DNA of 64,000 bases. Source: Haloarchaeobius litoreus. Its GTDB lineage: Archaea; Halobacteriota; Halobacteria; Halobacteriales; Natrialbaceae. Position 1 is the first letter of the stretch. The number at the start of each line of letters is the position of its first letter. This document shows positions 43,179 through 53,428 of the stretch, piece after piece. The notes below the pieces were generated by a model, which was not told the origin of the DNA, made no database searches, and saw nothing but the letters and a program-made list of their open reading frames with translations. Location of the stretch: contig NZ_JANHJR010000001.1 of NCBI RefSeq assembly GCF_024495425.1, forward strand, positions 620,001 to 684,000, read 5' to 3'. The position numbers were made by a program, and so were the translations under genes.

Positions 43179-45956
43179 TTACACCAGGAACTCGCCGTTG
43201 ACGGCCTCGTTGGCGTCCGAGACGTACGCCAGCGTCCCCCGTGCCAGGTGGACCAGCAGCGCGACGAACGCGAACACGTAGCCGCCGGTGACGGCGAACA
43301 TCGCGGTCCGGGCGGTCGAGAGCGCCGAGAGCTGCCGGTTCCGCTCCTCGCGGATGGAGTCGGCGGTCTCCTGCTCGCCGGCCGCCTCGAAGTGGGAGAT
43401 GGACTCGTCGTACCGTTCGGCGATGTGGGCCCGTTGCGCGTCGAACGGGCCGAGGTTCGCCGGGTTCAGCAGCAGTGGCGTGCCCCCGACGGAGGTGAGC
43501 ATCGACCCGCTGAGGTTCTCGCGAGCCGAACGCGCCGCCTGCAGGTTCGACTGTCCCTGGCTCACGTTCGTCGAGTACGCCTCGAACGCGGCGTCAGCGT
43601 CGGCCTGCAGCTGGCTCGCCCGCTCGTCCTCCCCCTCGAGGACGGCGATGCGCGCGAGACTGCGCTGTATCATCGCCTCCTCCAGCAGGGCGGTCTCCTC
43701 GCTCGCGAGCCGGTCCTCGTAGTACGTCCGCTGGGTCTCGATCTCGTCGTTCAACACCGTGTTGCCCTCCTCCAGCGCCCGCTGGCCCAGCTCCCGCAGC
43801 TCGGGGTCCTCCAGCTCGGAGACGTACAGCGCGACGGTGTTGTAGGTCGACGCCGCCCGGACGAGCTCCTCCTGGGCAGCCTCGTTGCCCTCCGACTCGC
43901 GGACCGCCTGCACGCGGTCGGTGGCGTTGAGGAACTCCACGAACGTCTGCGCAGCGGTGAACCCGCGCGAGATGTCCTGCCCGGAGTCGAGGTCACCGTC
44001 CTCGATCTTCTCCTCCAGCCGGGTCAGCAGCTCGTCCATCGACCCCGCCGATGCGCCGAGTTCGGGGTCGTCCTCGTACGCCTGGAGCCGGTCGTGGGTC
44101 GCTTCGCCCTCGATGATGCCGGGCTCGGCGGTCACGGTGATCGTCCGGGGCTCGACGTCGTCGCCGTTCACCCGATAGGTCCACTCGTAGGGGGTCAGCA
44201 CCTCCGCGTCGGTGTCGAACTGGAGGCTGAAGACGGTCTGGCTCTCCGAGCCCGCGGCGAGCTGTTCGGGAACGTCGCGCTGGACCGTGAGCCAGCCCTC
44301 GTCCGGCCCGTCGAGGCGCTCCAGCTGGAGGTCCTCGATAGCGTTGTAGCCGAGCGCCTCGGAGACCGTGACGGTACGGGTGTCGGTCCGGGTGATCTCC
44401 AGCTGCCCGAACTCGACGTTCTCGGTGTCCACGCCGAGCTCGGTCTCGTGCTCGACGGTCAGTGGCACCTCGACCGTCTGGGTGCCGGCGGAGGCGTTAC
44501 CGGACGTGAACCGGACGTTCAGCGTGTGTTCACCCGCCGGCACCTCGCTGTCGAGGGTCACGTCGAGGACGTACTCCCGGCTGTCCTGTCCGGGGACGGT
44601 GTCCGATGCGCGCGTCAGCTCGGCGCTGACGTACTGGTCGTCGAAGCTGGGCGAGTCGACGCTGACGTCCTCGATGGCGAGCGGGAGGTCCCCCGTGTTC
44701 TGGATGGTCGTCGTGACCTCACGCGTGAACTCCGACTCGCCGCGCGGTTCGTCGAACGTGTAGGACGCGCCGGAGCCGGTCGGTTCGCCGAACCTCGCGG
44801 GGTAGATGACCCGCGCGTCGAGACGGAACGACTCCGGCTCGGCGTCGGGGTCGTCCGTGCTGAGCCGCACCGTCCACGACTTCTCCGCGTGCTGGACCGC
44901 GTCGGCATCGATGGAGACAGTCGCCGAGCCGGTTCGGCTGTCGCCCGCACCGAGGCTCCCGGCCAGCCCGGAGACCGACGCGGAGGCGTTGCGGTTGACG
45001 CCGCTCGGGTCGCTGACCGACACGTCGACCGCGGCGTAGCCGGTCTGCTCGGCGATGGTCACGGGGACGGTTTCGCTGGTCCCCACGAGCACGTTACCCA
45101 CGTCGACCACGGGCTCGACGGACTCGACCGAGGTCGCCTTCACGACCTCGATGTCGAACCTGACGGTGTCGACGTTGCCGAGGCTGTCCTCGAGGGTCAG
45201 CTCCACCGAGTGGGTCCCCTCGCGGACCGCCTCGTCGACGGTGACATCGACGGTGACGGTCTCCGTCTCACCGGCGTCGACGCGGTTCGGTGCGCTGGAC
45301 GCCGATGCCGTGATGTCCGCCCCGGCGGACGCCGACGCCGACTGGAGGTCCATGTCACCCGAACCGATGTTCTCGAACTCGACGACGACGCTCGTCGTCT
45401 GCTCGTCCGTGCCCTCGAACCGGACCTCGGGCGTCGACTGCGCGGCGGCACCCCCGAACTCGGGTTCGACGTACCGGACGTCGGCTTCGAGGGTCCCGGT
45501 CATCCCGGCGCCACGCGAGATGTAGATGGAGCGCGTTCCGTCGAACCCGGAATCGCCCTGGGACGTGCCGGTCGCCTCGTACTCGACTTCGTAGGTCTCC
45601 CCCTGGGTCACGTCGAACTCGTTGTTCGTTCCGGCGTCGCCGCCACCGGACCAGCGGTCGAAGGTGAACGTCACCTCACCATCGGTCTGTTCCTGCGGTG
45701 CAGTTACGGTGTCGTTGGTGCTCGCAGTGAACTCGATGGAGGCGATGTCGGTGTCTGTCTCGCCCGGGAACGCTTGCTGCAGTTCGAGGTCGGCGGTCTG
45801 TGCCGCCGTCGTCGTCGCGCTCGTGGACTTCACATCCCGGGCAGCGTCGCCGTTGGTCGCCGGGGCGACGTGTCCAGCAGTCGCCGGCACCGCCACCGCC
45901 GCCCCGGCGAGCAGGAGGACGACCAGCCCGACCGCGAGTCCGGTAGTCCTACGCAT
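43179..45956 (-). CDS. Large secreted Ig-like/coiled-coil protein with C-terminal membrane anchor
   Basis: A 925-residue protein with a Sec-type signal peptide (about 1-23). Several extracellular Ig/NEW3-like beta domains follow (about 60-600; VVVEFENIGSGDM, TTTIQNTGDLPLAIEDV, TVRLSTDDPDAEP), then a long helical region (about 610-865). One C-terminal helix (about 875-900) ends in a short cytosolic tail. Last gene of the tubulin-like operon, it overlaps the previous gene by eight bases. It probably links the machine to the outside of the cell or the S-layer. Confidence 0.8.
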   Translation of the reverse strand: MRRTTGLAVGLVVLLLAGAAVAVPATAGHVAPATNGDAARDVKSTSATTTAAQTADLELQQAFPGETDTDIASIEFTASTNDTVTAPQEQTDGEVTFTFDRWSGGGDAGTNNEFDVTQGETYEVEYEATGTSQGDSGFDGTRSIYISRGAGMTGTLEADVRYVEPEFGGAAAQSTPEVRFEGTDEQTTSVVVEFENIGSGDMDLQSASASAGADITASASSAPNRVDAGETETVTVDVTVDEAVREGTHSVELTLEDSLGNVDTVRFDIEVVKATSVESVEPVVDVGNVLVGTSETVPVTIAEQTGYAAVDVSVSDPSGVNRNASASVSGLAGSLGAGDSRTGSATVSIDADAVQHAEKSWTVRLSTDDPDAEPESFRLDARVIYPARFGEPTGSGASYTFDEPRGESEFTREVTTTIQNTGDLPLAIEDVSVDSPSFDDQYVSAELTRASDTVPGQDSREYVLDVTLDSEVPAGEHTLNVRFTSGNASAGTQTVEVPLTVEHETELGVDTENVEFGQLEITRTDTRTVTVSEALGYNAIEDLQLERLDGPDEGWLTVQRDVPEQLAAGSESQTVFSLQFDTDAEVLTPYEWTYRVNGDDVEPRTITVTAEPGIIEGEATHDRLQAYEDDPELGASAGSMDELLTRLEEKIEDGDLDSGQDISRGFTAAQTFVEFLNATDRVQAVRESEGNEAAQEELVRAASTYNTVALYVSELEDPELRELGQRALEEGNTVLNDEIETQRTYYEDRLASEETALLEEAMIQRSLARIAVLEGEDERASQLQADADAAFEAYSTNVSQGQSNLQAARSARENLSGSMLTSVGGTPLLLNPANLGPFDAQRAHIAERYDESISHFEAAGEQETADSIREERNRQLSALSTARTAMFAVTGGYVFAFVALLVHLARGTLAYVSDANEAVNGEFLV

Positions 45957-47019
45957 CCTGACCACCCTGGAGGACCACGATCTCACCGACGTTCGCCGCG
46001 TCGACGGTCCGCCGCCAGACGACGAGCCGGTGGGTCACCAGCATCGCGACCAGGGCGACGACGACGCCGTAGCCGACCAGCAACACCATGCTGGCGAGCG
46101 CGAGCGTCGTCCGCGCCGACGAGATGTCGGTCCGGAGGCCCGCGAGCCGGCTCTCCCGGTCGGAGAGGGCGTTCTCGCCCGCCCGCCGTTCGGCGTCGCG
46201 GACGTCCGCCAGCGTGCCGCCGGACTCCAGATACAGCGAGAACGTCCCGAACAGCTCGCCGCTCGCGACCGCACTCACGCCGTCGCAGGACGAACAGCTG
46301 CCGAGGAAGCCGTCCGCGCGCTCCTCGGCGGCGTTCATCGCCGTCAGGTCGCGCTCGTACCCGCTGCGCAGCTCCTCGACGCGCAGGTTCACCTGCGAGA
46401 ACTTCTGGGTCGCCCCCGCCTGGCGGAACGCGGTCGCGGCCTGCCCGAGCAGATGGATCTTCTCGGGGGTGCGCGTCACGTCGGAGGCTGACTGCAGCAG
46501 GGCGTCGCCCTGGTTCTCGTAGAACCGGCTGAGCGCGAGGTCCGCCAGCGGTGCGTAGGTGAGCCCCTGCTCCTCGAGCGCGCGGACGTGGCCGCCGGTC
46601 CGGTTCGCGGCCGCGAGGCTCTCCGCGACCGAGCCGTTCTGGGCCGCGGTGTAGCTCTCGTTGAACGACCGGAGCAGGGCCAGCACGGCCCCCATCTCTC
46701 GTTCGGTCGTGTCGTCGAACTCGACGACCTGGAGCTTCGAGACCGCGAGCGACCGGATGGTCTCGAACTCCGTGTACTGCTCGAACGCCGGCGTCCCCGA
46801 CAGCTGGTTGAACGCCGCGAGGTACTCGTCTGCCGTCTCCGGCGGTACGTCGTTCCGTGCCTGTCCGACCGTCGTGTCGGGCTGTGTGTGCGTCGCGTCG
46901 ACCGTGTCACCGGTCGTCGCCGGCGCGGCGGGCGTTCCACCTGCGCCCACGGCGACGGCCGGCGTCGCGGTCACGGACGCCAGTACCACCAGCCCGACGA
47001 GGAGTTTCAGTCCATCCAT
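45949..47019 (-). CDS. Secreted helical protein with C-terminal membrane helix
   Basis: A 356-residue protein: signal peptide (about 1-23), Thr/Pro-rich spacer, an all-helical extracellular domain (about 60-300) with a CxxC pair (SCSSCDG), and one transmembrane helix near 303-335. No family is recognised. It lies between two other single-span or multi-span proteins of the operon, three bases after the upstream stop, and is likely a membrane partner. Confidence 0.75.
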   Translation of the reverse strand: MDGLKLLVGLVVLASVTATPAVAVGAGGTPAAPATTGDTVDATHTQPDTTVGQARNDVPPETADEYLAAFNQLSGTPAFEQYTEFETIRSLAVSKLQVVEFDDTTEREMGAVLALLRSFNESYTAAQNGSVAESLAAANRTGGHVRALEEQGLTYAPLADLALSRFYENQGDALLQSASDVTRTPEKIHLLGQAATAFRQAGATQKFSQVNLRVEELRSGYERDLTAMNAAEERADGFLGSCSSCDGVSAVASGELFGTFSLYLESGGTLADVRDAERRAGENALSDRESRLAGLRTDISSARTTLALASMVLLVGYGVVVALVAMLVTHRLVVWRRTVDAANVGEIVVLQGGQDA

Positions 47020-47022
47020 CTC

Positions 47023-50000
47023 TCAGAACACCGTCCGCTTCATGCGTTCCCTGAGCTCACGGCGGTCGAAGCCGTGTTCGACCGCATCGAGAAGCCCGGC
47101 GACGAGGAGTGCCCGGGCGGCCTTCGCGAGCGGCTCGCGCTCCCGCCTCGTCTCCTGGAACAGCTCCCTGGCGTGTTCCCACATCTCCGTCGCCGGCTCC
47201 ACCTCGGTCAGGTCGCCCCGTTCGTCGTCGATCCGCGACCGGGTCCGCTCGATGCGGCCGGTCAGGTCGCTGTCCACGTCGGCGTCGACGTAGTCGAAGT
47301 ACGCCTCGTGGGTGAGCACGTCACCGTCCCACCGGGGGTCGACGCTCGCCATGTCCGAACACGCGGCGAACATGTCGACGTTGCGCTTGGTCGTCATCGC
47401 CGTGTTCACCCGCGAGATACCGTCCTCGGCGGCGTCGAGCAGCGCCTCGGCCACGTCGTCAGGCCGGTGCTCGCCGGTCGCGAACAGGTGGCCGTACTGC
47501 GGGAGCGCCTCGACCAGGTCGAGCAGGCGGGAGACGACGCTGCCGTAGTAGCCCGGGAACGCGGTGTCGCGCCCCGACTGCTCGGAGAGACCGTCGACCT
47601 CGCGCCGGAGCCGTCGGACGCGGTCCCGCGTCGCCTGTGGGACCGTCCACTCGAACGACGCCTCGACGGTCACGTTCGTCGGCTCGTCCTCGTGGATGGC
47701 CACCTCCGTCGTCCGGGTCCGGAACAGGTCCGACTGCGAGCCGGCAACGTCCAGCCCGACGACGTAGTCACCCACGAACACCTCGGAGGCCCGCACCCGA
47801 CCGCGCCCGTCCGTCCGGCGCGACCCCTGCCGTTCGTCGACACGGTAGCGGTCGTCGCCGGCGGGCGCGATGGACACCGGCAGCCCCTCGGTTGCGACGC
47901 CGTCGACCTCCGCAGTCACCGACAGACGGCCGGTCTTCCGGCCCAGCGCGACGTTCAGCTCGAGTGGACCGTCGTCGGCCAGCGAGCAGTCGTTGCTCGC
48001 GGTGTGGTACTTCGGATGCTCGACGCGGACCGTCGCAGTCGACGCCGCGTACGGGAGCGTCACGCTGGCGCGGCCGTTCCGCCCGGTCCTGGCGGTCGCA
48101 TCGTCGCCCTCGTCCGGTTCGACCGCGACGCGTGCACCGGGAATCGGCTCCCCGTCCTGCTTGTCGGTGATGGTCACACGCACGCCCGGTCGGGGGAACG
48201 CGAGCTGGGCCTGCTCCCCGGTGAGCCTGCCGTCCTCGACGTCGAGCTGGTCGGTCCGCTGCTGGGTGCCGACCGCCGCGGTCAGCTGCCAGCCACCCGG
48301 CAACAGCGACATGCTGACGACGCCGGAGTCCGTCGACCGCGTGGTCTTCGAGCCCGCGCCCCGCGTCGGTTTGGCGACCACGTCCGCGTCCTCGCGGATC
48401 CGGTGCCCGTTCCCGTCGACCAGCGTCACCTTCACGTCGACCGGGTCGGGCGTGGTCGTCCCGGCGCCCTCGCCGAAGCGCCAGAAGTCGAGCCACGACA
48501 GGAGCGCCGCGAACGCGAGCGCGGCGAGGCCGCCGACGGCCACGCCGATGAGGAGGGGGAAGGCAAGGTCGATGGCTTCGCCGAAACCGAGAAGGAGCAC
48601 CGCGGTTCCGGCGCAGCCGATGAGCCCGATCAGGCCACCGAACCCCAGCACGACGGCGGCACCCCGGGGGTTGGTCGGGTCACCGTTCGGTCCGGCAGCG
48701 CCGGCAAAGAACCGAACGACGGCGAGGATGACCGTCCCGAAGATACCGCACAGGAGCGCGACGGCCACGAGGAGTAGCCAGTCCCCGAGTCGGTAGCTCG
48801 CGGGGAGGAACCCACCGCCGACACTCGCGTTGGTCGCGGTCCCGGTCGTCGTGGTCGTCGCGGCACCGTCGCCACCGTTCCCGTCCGACTGGTTCGCCGT
48901 CGACGTGTTCGGTGCTCCGGGAACGGTCCCACCGACCGTCTGTGCGGACACGACCGTCCGCTCGCCGTCGGCCTCGACGACGAGGAGCACCCCCTGGTCG
49001 GCCGGGAGTGCCGTGCCGTTCTCGACGGCGTAGTGGCCGTCCTGCCAGCTGACGCCGTACCGCGCCACGCCGCCGTCGCGCTGGACCAGCACGGACGACA
49101 CGCCGTCCCGCTCGGCCGCGAAGTAGCTCCGGTCAACCGTCACGTCGACCGGTTCGCTCGCGTACTGACTCTCCCAGCCGTCGAGGAGCCGTGGCCCGTC
49201 GGCGTCACCGACCGAGAGCGTCGCGTTGACGCTCGCCGCGAGCGCGCTCCGGGGCAGTTCGACGCCGGCGTCGGTCGCCTCGACCGGCCCGACGAACTGT
49301 CCGTCCGGCGACTCCGTGGTCAGGTCGAGGTGGTACGTCTCCACGTCGAGCACGGAGAGGAGGGGGTTCGCGATGGCGACGGTGTCCCCGCTCGTGACGA
49401 GCACGCTCGCGCTCTCGGCGGCGTCCGCGACCGTCACCGACTCGGTGCTCGCGGTCACGTTGTCCGTGCCGTTCGGGACGACCCGGACCTGCCGGTCCGC
49501 GAACAGCGACTCGCGGTCGAGCGCCGAGAGGTCGGCGGTCGGAACGGTCAGCGCATCGCCCTCGGCGTCGTAGGTCGCGGTGAGCGCGGTGTTGCCGATG
49601 GTCGCCCGCACCGACGCACCGGGCGCGAACCCGCGGAGGTCGACCCGCTCGAGCCGGAGCGCCCCGTCCCCGAAGGTCGCGCTGGCACCGTCCAGCGCGG
49701 CGTAGCGCAGGTCGACGGAGTCCTCGCCGATGGTCGTGCCGTCGTTCGTGACTGTCACGGTGGCAGCGGAGAGGTCGGTGTCCGTCGAGTCGTTCGTGAG
49801 CGCTGTGACCGAGGTGGTCGCCTCGTAGTCGGTGAGCCCCCCGTCCTCGAGTTCGACGCGCGTCGACGCGCCCGTCTCGGCGACGGTAAGGGTCACGTTC
49901 GAGAGGTCCGCTGACCCGTTCTCGATATCGATGGTCACGTCGACCGAGTCCGCCCCCGTCCGTTCGAGGGCGACCGACGCTTCCCCGGTGGTCTCCGCCT

Positions 50001-50100
50001 CGGTGGCCGTCGCTGCCGTCGTCGCCGCCCCGACGCCGGCCACCGTGGCGACGAGGACCGCGAGTGCGAGCAGCGCCGTCGCGCGAGTTCCCCACGACAT
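47023..50100 (-). CDS. Large membrane protein with Ig-like domains on both sides
   Basis: A 1025-residue protein. A signal peptide (about 1-26) precedes a beta-rich extracellular domain (to ~420) and a Thr/Gly/Asn-rich linker. Three transmembrane helices (about 441-463, 480-505, 510-535) lead to the cytosolic part. This has two or three carboxypeptidase-regulatory/Ig-like modules (VDVKVTLVDGNGHRIRE, VRVTITDKQDGEPIPGA, LSVTAEVDGVATEGLP), then a helical C-terminus of ~225 residues. It could transmit force or signals between the envelope and the tubulin-like GTPase encoded immediately upstream (two-base gap). Confidence 0.78.
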   Translation of the reverse strand: MSWGTRATALLALAVLVATVAGVGAATTAATATEAETTGEASVALERTGADSVDVTIDIENGSADLSNVTLTVAETGASTRVELEDGGLTDYEATTSVTALTNDSTDTDLSAATVTVTNDGTTIGEDSVDLRYAALDGASATFGDGALRLERVDLRGFAPGASVRATIGNTALTATYDAEGDALTVPTADLSALDRESLFADRQVRVVPNGTDNVTASTESVTVADAAESASVLVTSGDTVAIANPLLSVLDVETYHLDLTTESPDGQFVGPVEATDAGVELPRSALAASVNATLSVGDADGPRLLDGWESQYASEPVDVTVDRSYFAAERDGVSSVLVQRDGGVARYGVSWQDGHYAVENGTALPADQGVLLVVEADGERTVVSAQTVGGTVPGAPNTSTANQSDGNGGDGAATTTTTGTATNASVGGGFLPASYRLGDWLLLVAVALLCGIFGTVILAVVRFFAGAAGPNGDPTNPRGAAVVLGFGGLIGLIGCAGTAVLLLGFGEAIDLAFPLLIGVAVGGLAALAFAALLSWLDFWRFGEGAGTTTPDPVDVKVTLVDGNGHRIREDADVVAKPTRGAGSKTTRSTDSGVVSMSLLPGGWQLTAAVGTQQRTDQLDVEDGRLTGEQAQLAFPRPGVRVTITDKQDGEPIPGARVAVEPDEGDDATARTGRNGRASVTLPYAASTATVRVEHPKYHTASNDCSLADDGPLELNVALGRKTGRLSVTAEVDGVATEGLPVSIAPAGDDRYRVDERQGSRRTDGRGRVRASEVFVGDYVVGLDVAGSQSDLFRTRTTEVAIHEDEPTNVTVEASFEWTVPQATRDRVRRLRREVDGLSEQSGRDTAFPGYYGSVVSRLLDLVEALPQYGHLFATGEHRPDDVAEALLDAAEDGISRVNTAMTTKRNVDMFAACSDMASVDPRWDGDVLTHEAYFDYVDADVDSDLTGRIERTRSRIDDERGDLTEVEPATEMWEHARELFQETRREREPLAKAARALLVAGLLDAVEHGFDRRELRERMKRTVF

Positions 50101-50102
50101 GG

Positions 50103-51302
50103 CTATCCCTCGTTCTGGTCGCGGTAGTCGGCGAGGTTGTCCAGCACCGTCTGCACCTCGCGTTCTGTCAGTCCCTCCGCCCCCGCGGTGTTCCCGCGTG
50201 CGAGGTTGTCCCTGACCTGTTCGTACTGGTCCATCGAGTGGTTCAACAGCGGGCTCAGGTCGAAGCCGCCGAGCAACAGCAGCACGTCGACGTCCGAACC
50301 GCGACCGCGCTTGGGCGTCAGGCTGGCCTGTCCCGCGACGCTCAGGTCGTGCTTGTTCTGCCACTGGTTGAACGCCTGGTACACCTCCGGCTCGGTGATG
50401 TCGCCGTTCTGAATCATGCTCTCCGGCGCGCGGACGACCGGGAACACGATCTGGGAGGTCGCGACGTCCATCGGGACGAACGGGTTCTCCGCCGCCTTGT
50501 CGAACATGTACTCCAGCTCGTAGATGTCGCCGTTCATCTCCGTCGCGACGGCGGGCGTGAAGTGGTAGGAGCCGTACTGGCGCGGGATGGTCACCAGGTC
50601 CTCGACGTCGATGACGCCGTGGGTCTCGCGGCCCGCGCCGATCATCAGGTCGACCGCCTCGATGATGAGCTCGTTCACGCGGTCGTAGTCGCTCCCGTTC
50701 TCGCCGTCGAGGTGGGAGTTCGCCGCGAGCATCACCATGTCGGCGTTCTGCCCGCCGTCCCGGTTCCGAAGCAGCCGGGAGAGCCCCGACACCGCGTTGA
50801 AGTGGCGCTGGTCGGGCTCCCAGTAGTACGGCCAGACCGCCATCGCGACGTGGATGACGCTGTCCATCCAGGGCTCGCTCTCGCTGACCGTGAGCCCCTC
50901 CTTGAACTGGTCGACGACGAACGGGATGGAGCCGTTGCCGGTCCCGCCGCCGAGCGTGGCGACGTAGAGGAACGCGTCGGCCGTGTTGAACGTCTGCTTG
51001 ATGTGGTTCGTGATGCGGTCGAGGTCCTGCTCTGCGGCCTGTCGGCCGTAGTAGTAGGAGTTGCCCGCACCCTGCTTGTCGCCGAACTCGAGCGCGTGGT
51101 TCTCGCCGATGTCGTCCGCGTCGGTGATGCTCGCGTCGATGCGGTCGATGGTGTTCCGGATGTCGTTCCGGTTCGTGTTCATCACGAGGATTCGGTCCTC
51201 GATGCCCGGGTTCTCCGACCGGTTGAAGAACTGCGATGCGATACGGCCGCCACCCTCGCCGGAGGCGATGACGGCCCAGCGCGTGTACTGTCCGCGCGAC
51301 AT
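50103..51302 (-). CDS. Divergent tubulin/FtsZ-superfamily GTPase (copy 1)
   Basis: A 399-residue protein with the order of motifs of the tubulin/FtsZ fold: a phosphate loop SGEGGGR (14-20), MNTN (41-44) at the place of FtsZ's NTD, the superfamily signature LGGGTGNGS (117-125), an Asn near 210 for nucleotide stacking, and a catalytic T7-type loop VIDVEDL (230-236) keeping both Asp residues. The DxxD loop suggests active GTP hydrolysis upon polymerisation. It is neither canonical FtsZ1/FtsZ2 nor CetZ in its overall sequence. The stop-start overlap (TGATG) couples it to the upstream membrane protein. Confidence 0.85.
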   Translation of the reverse strand: MSRGQYTRWAVIASGEGGGRIASQFFNRSENPGIEDRILVMNTNRNDIRNTIDRIDASITDADDIGENHALEFGDKQGAGNSYYYGRQAAEQDLDRITNHIKQTFNTADAFLYVATLGGGTGNGSIPFVVDQFKEGLTVSESEPWMDSVIHVAMAVWPYYWEPDQRHFNAVSGLSRLLRNRDGGQNADMVMLAANSHLDGENGSDYDRVNELIIEAVDLMIGAGRETHGVIDVEDLVTIPRQYGSYHFTPAVATEMNGDIYELEYMFDKAAENPFVPMDVATSQIVFPVVRAPESMIQNGDITEPEVYQAFNQWQNKHDLSVAGQASLTPKRGRGSDVDVLLLLGGFDLSPLLNHSMDQYEQVRDNLARGNTAGAEGLTEREVQTVLDNLADYRDQNEG

Positions 51303-53428
51303 CAGGCCTCACCCCCTGCAGGCTTCAGCAGGCCGTCGGCGGTCGTCTCCACGTCCAGCCCCGTCCCGGCGGCGAGCTCCTCGATGACCGTGTTCGGCAC
51401 CGGAACCGAGAGGTAGTTCGACCGGATGCGTTCGTAGCTGAGCCGTTCCCCCTCGTCGAGGTTGTACTGGATGACGTTCATTATCTCCTGGGAGAGCTGC
51501 GAGTCGTCGTAGACGATGACCGTGCCGTCGTCGGTGCGGGTGACGGCGTACCCCTCGCGGTCCGCCCACTTCGCGAGCAGGCCGGGCACGAAGTCGTCGG
51601 TGATGGGGAACGCCATCTCCGTGCTGAGATAGCCCTCCTCGTCGAGGCGGTCGCGGAGCCTGGGCGCGAACTCGGTGACGTGCTCGGCGATCTCGTCGCC
51701 GCGGCCGTCGACGAGCTGTTCGACCAGCGTGACGGGCTCGAGGTCGACCGATACGTCGGTGTCTCCCTCGACGTGGACGGTCCGCTCGACGCGGCCGTAG
51801 TCGTCCTCGTCGGGGGCGACGACGAGCTCGTACTCGCCGAAGGGCACGTCCGCGAACGTCGCGGTGCCGACGAGGTGGGTCTCGACGACCTCGCGGCCGT
51901 CGTACTCGCCGCCGTCGAGCGTGACCGTCGCGCGTCGCTTGGCCTCGCTCCCCTCGTCGTATGACACCGTCACGTCGACGGCGTACGTCTCCACGTCGCC
52001 ACGGTGGAGCGCCGGCGCGTCGGGGTCGAACTCCACGTCGGGGTTGCGCCGGAAGTAGAGGCCGAAGAACTGGCCGGCGTGGCGCACCGGGAGGTCGTCC
52101 TCGGTGACGGTGCCGTGCTGCCGGAGCTCCTGTTCGATGGTCTCGCTGACGTCGTCGTATGCCTCGACGACCGTCGCCTTCGTCTTCACCGTGCCGACGG
52201 CGTCCGCGAGGTCGGTGGCGGCCCGTTCCCACTCGCGGTCGAGGTCGCGGACGGGGCCGATGGCGCGCAGCTCGTCGACGTGGTCCTCGTCGACGACGTC
52301 CGGCCGACTGTAGTAGCCCGCGGGCAGGTCCGCGTCGTCGAGCGTCCGAACGTGGCGGTCGGCCTCGGCCTCGAGCGCCGAGACGATGTCGAGCGCGGCG
52401 GTCCGGACCGTCTGTCGGTGCTCGCTCAGCGAGCCCACGTCGAGCGCAGAGTCGAGCGCGTCGAGCTCGCGCTGGACCGAGCGAACCTGGTCGAACAGCT
52501 CGGCGTCGACGAACTGCTCGGCACCGGAGTCGAGGATGGTGTCGACGAACACGTCGAGCTCCTCGCGGTCCTGGTCGAACGAGCCCGAGAGCTCGCTCTC
52601 CAGCGTCGCCTGTGCCTCCAGCACCGCGTCGACGGCGTGCCCGAACTCGCCGTCGCGGCGGTCCGCCTCGGCGTCCTCGAGGTGTCGGTCGACGGCCGCC
52701 TCGTCGTAGGCGTCGGTCGCGTTGCGCTGGATGTCGCGGACCCGCGCGATGGCGTCGTCGACGGTCGCATCAGCCTCCGTACGGTAGTCGTCGAGCGCTT
52801 CGCCGACGGCGTCCCAGTAGGCGAGTCCGCTGGGTGCGCCCTGGTCCGGGGTCGGCGCCTCCGGCGGCTCCGGCGGTTCGGCAGCGATGTCGGCGTCCGC
52901 GAGCGCCCGCATGTCGCCGTGCAGTGCGTCGAGCTCGTCGCGGACGAAGTCGTACAGCTGGTCGTCGCGGTCGGCGGCGAGCGTCGTCACCTCGGCGTCG
53001 ATGCGCTCCAGCTCCTGCAGCTCGCCGCTCGAAGCGCCCTTGCCGACGCTGAACGAGCCCGAGCTGCGGTCGAACTGGCCGCCCTGTCCCTCGTAGTCCG
53101 AGACCAGCGAGTCCGCCCGGGAGCGGAGCGTGCTCGCGTCGAATCTGGGATAGGCCTCCTCAATGGTCGAGAGCGACCGCCAGAAGTCCCGCAACGACTC
53201 CCCCACCTGTTTCGTGCGCTGTTCCACGTACTGTCCCGTGTTGTCCTCGCCGCTGAGGACGCCGCGGACGTACGCGACGGCCACCACCAGCAGGACGACC
53301 GGGATGCCACCGACCACGAAGTAGACGCCGAGTTGCGTGCTCGCGAACACGAACAGTCCGGCCCCCACCGCGGCCAACAGTACCGTCAGTGCGCCGATTC
53401 CGAGCGCGGCGCGCGTCTGTCCTTTCAT
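51302..53428 (-). CDS. Membrane-anchored coiled-coil protein with Ig-like and winged-helix-like C-terminus
   Basis: A 708-residue protein. Two adjacent N-terminal transmembrane helices (about 9-29 and 34-53) expose a long cytosolic helical region (about 60-460). A beta domain follows (about 470-580; VDVTVSYDEGSEAKRRATVTLDGGEYDG), then a C-terminal part resembling winged helices (AKWADREGYAVTRTDDGTVIVYD). It probably tethers the FtsZ-like filament to the membrane. It overlaps genes on both sides by four and one bases. Confidence 0.78.
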   Translation of the reverse strand: MKGQTRAALGIGALTVLLAAVGAGLFVFASTQLGVYFVVGGIPVVLLVVAVAYVRGVLSGEDNTGQYVEQRTKQVGESLRDFWRSLSTIEEAYPRFDASTLRSRADSLVSDYEGQGGQFDRSSGSFSVGKGASSGELQELERIDAEVTTLAADRDDQLYDFVRDELDALHGDMRALADADIAAEPPEPPEAPTPDQGAPSGLAYWDAVGEALDDYRTEADATVDDAIARVRDIQRNATDAYDEAAVDRHLEDAEADRRDGEFGHAVDAVLEAQATLESELSGSFDQDREELDVFVDTILDSGAEQFVDAELFDQVRSVQRELDALDSALDVGSLSEHRQTVRTAALDIVSALEAEADRHVRTLDDADLPAGYYSRPDVVDEDHVDELRAIGPVRDLDREWERAATDLADAVGTVKTKATVVEAYDDVSETIEQELRQHGTVTEDDLPVRHAGQFFGLYFRRNPDVEFDPDAPALHRGDVETYAVDVTVSYDEGSEAKRRATVTLDGGEYDGREVVETHLVGTATFADVPFGEYELVVAPDEDDYGRVERTVHVEGDTDVSVDLEPVTLVEQLVDGRGDEIAEHVTEFAPRLRDRLDEEGYLSTEMAFPITDDFVPGLLAKWADREGYAVTRTDDGTVIVYDDSQLSQEIMNVIQYNLDEGERLSYERIRSNYLSVPVPNTVIEELAAGTGLDVETTADGLLKPAGGEA

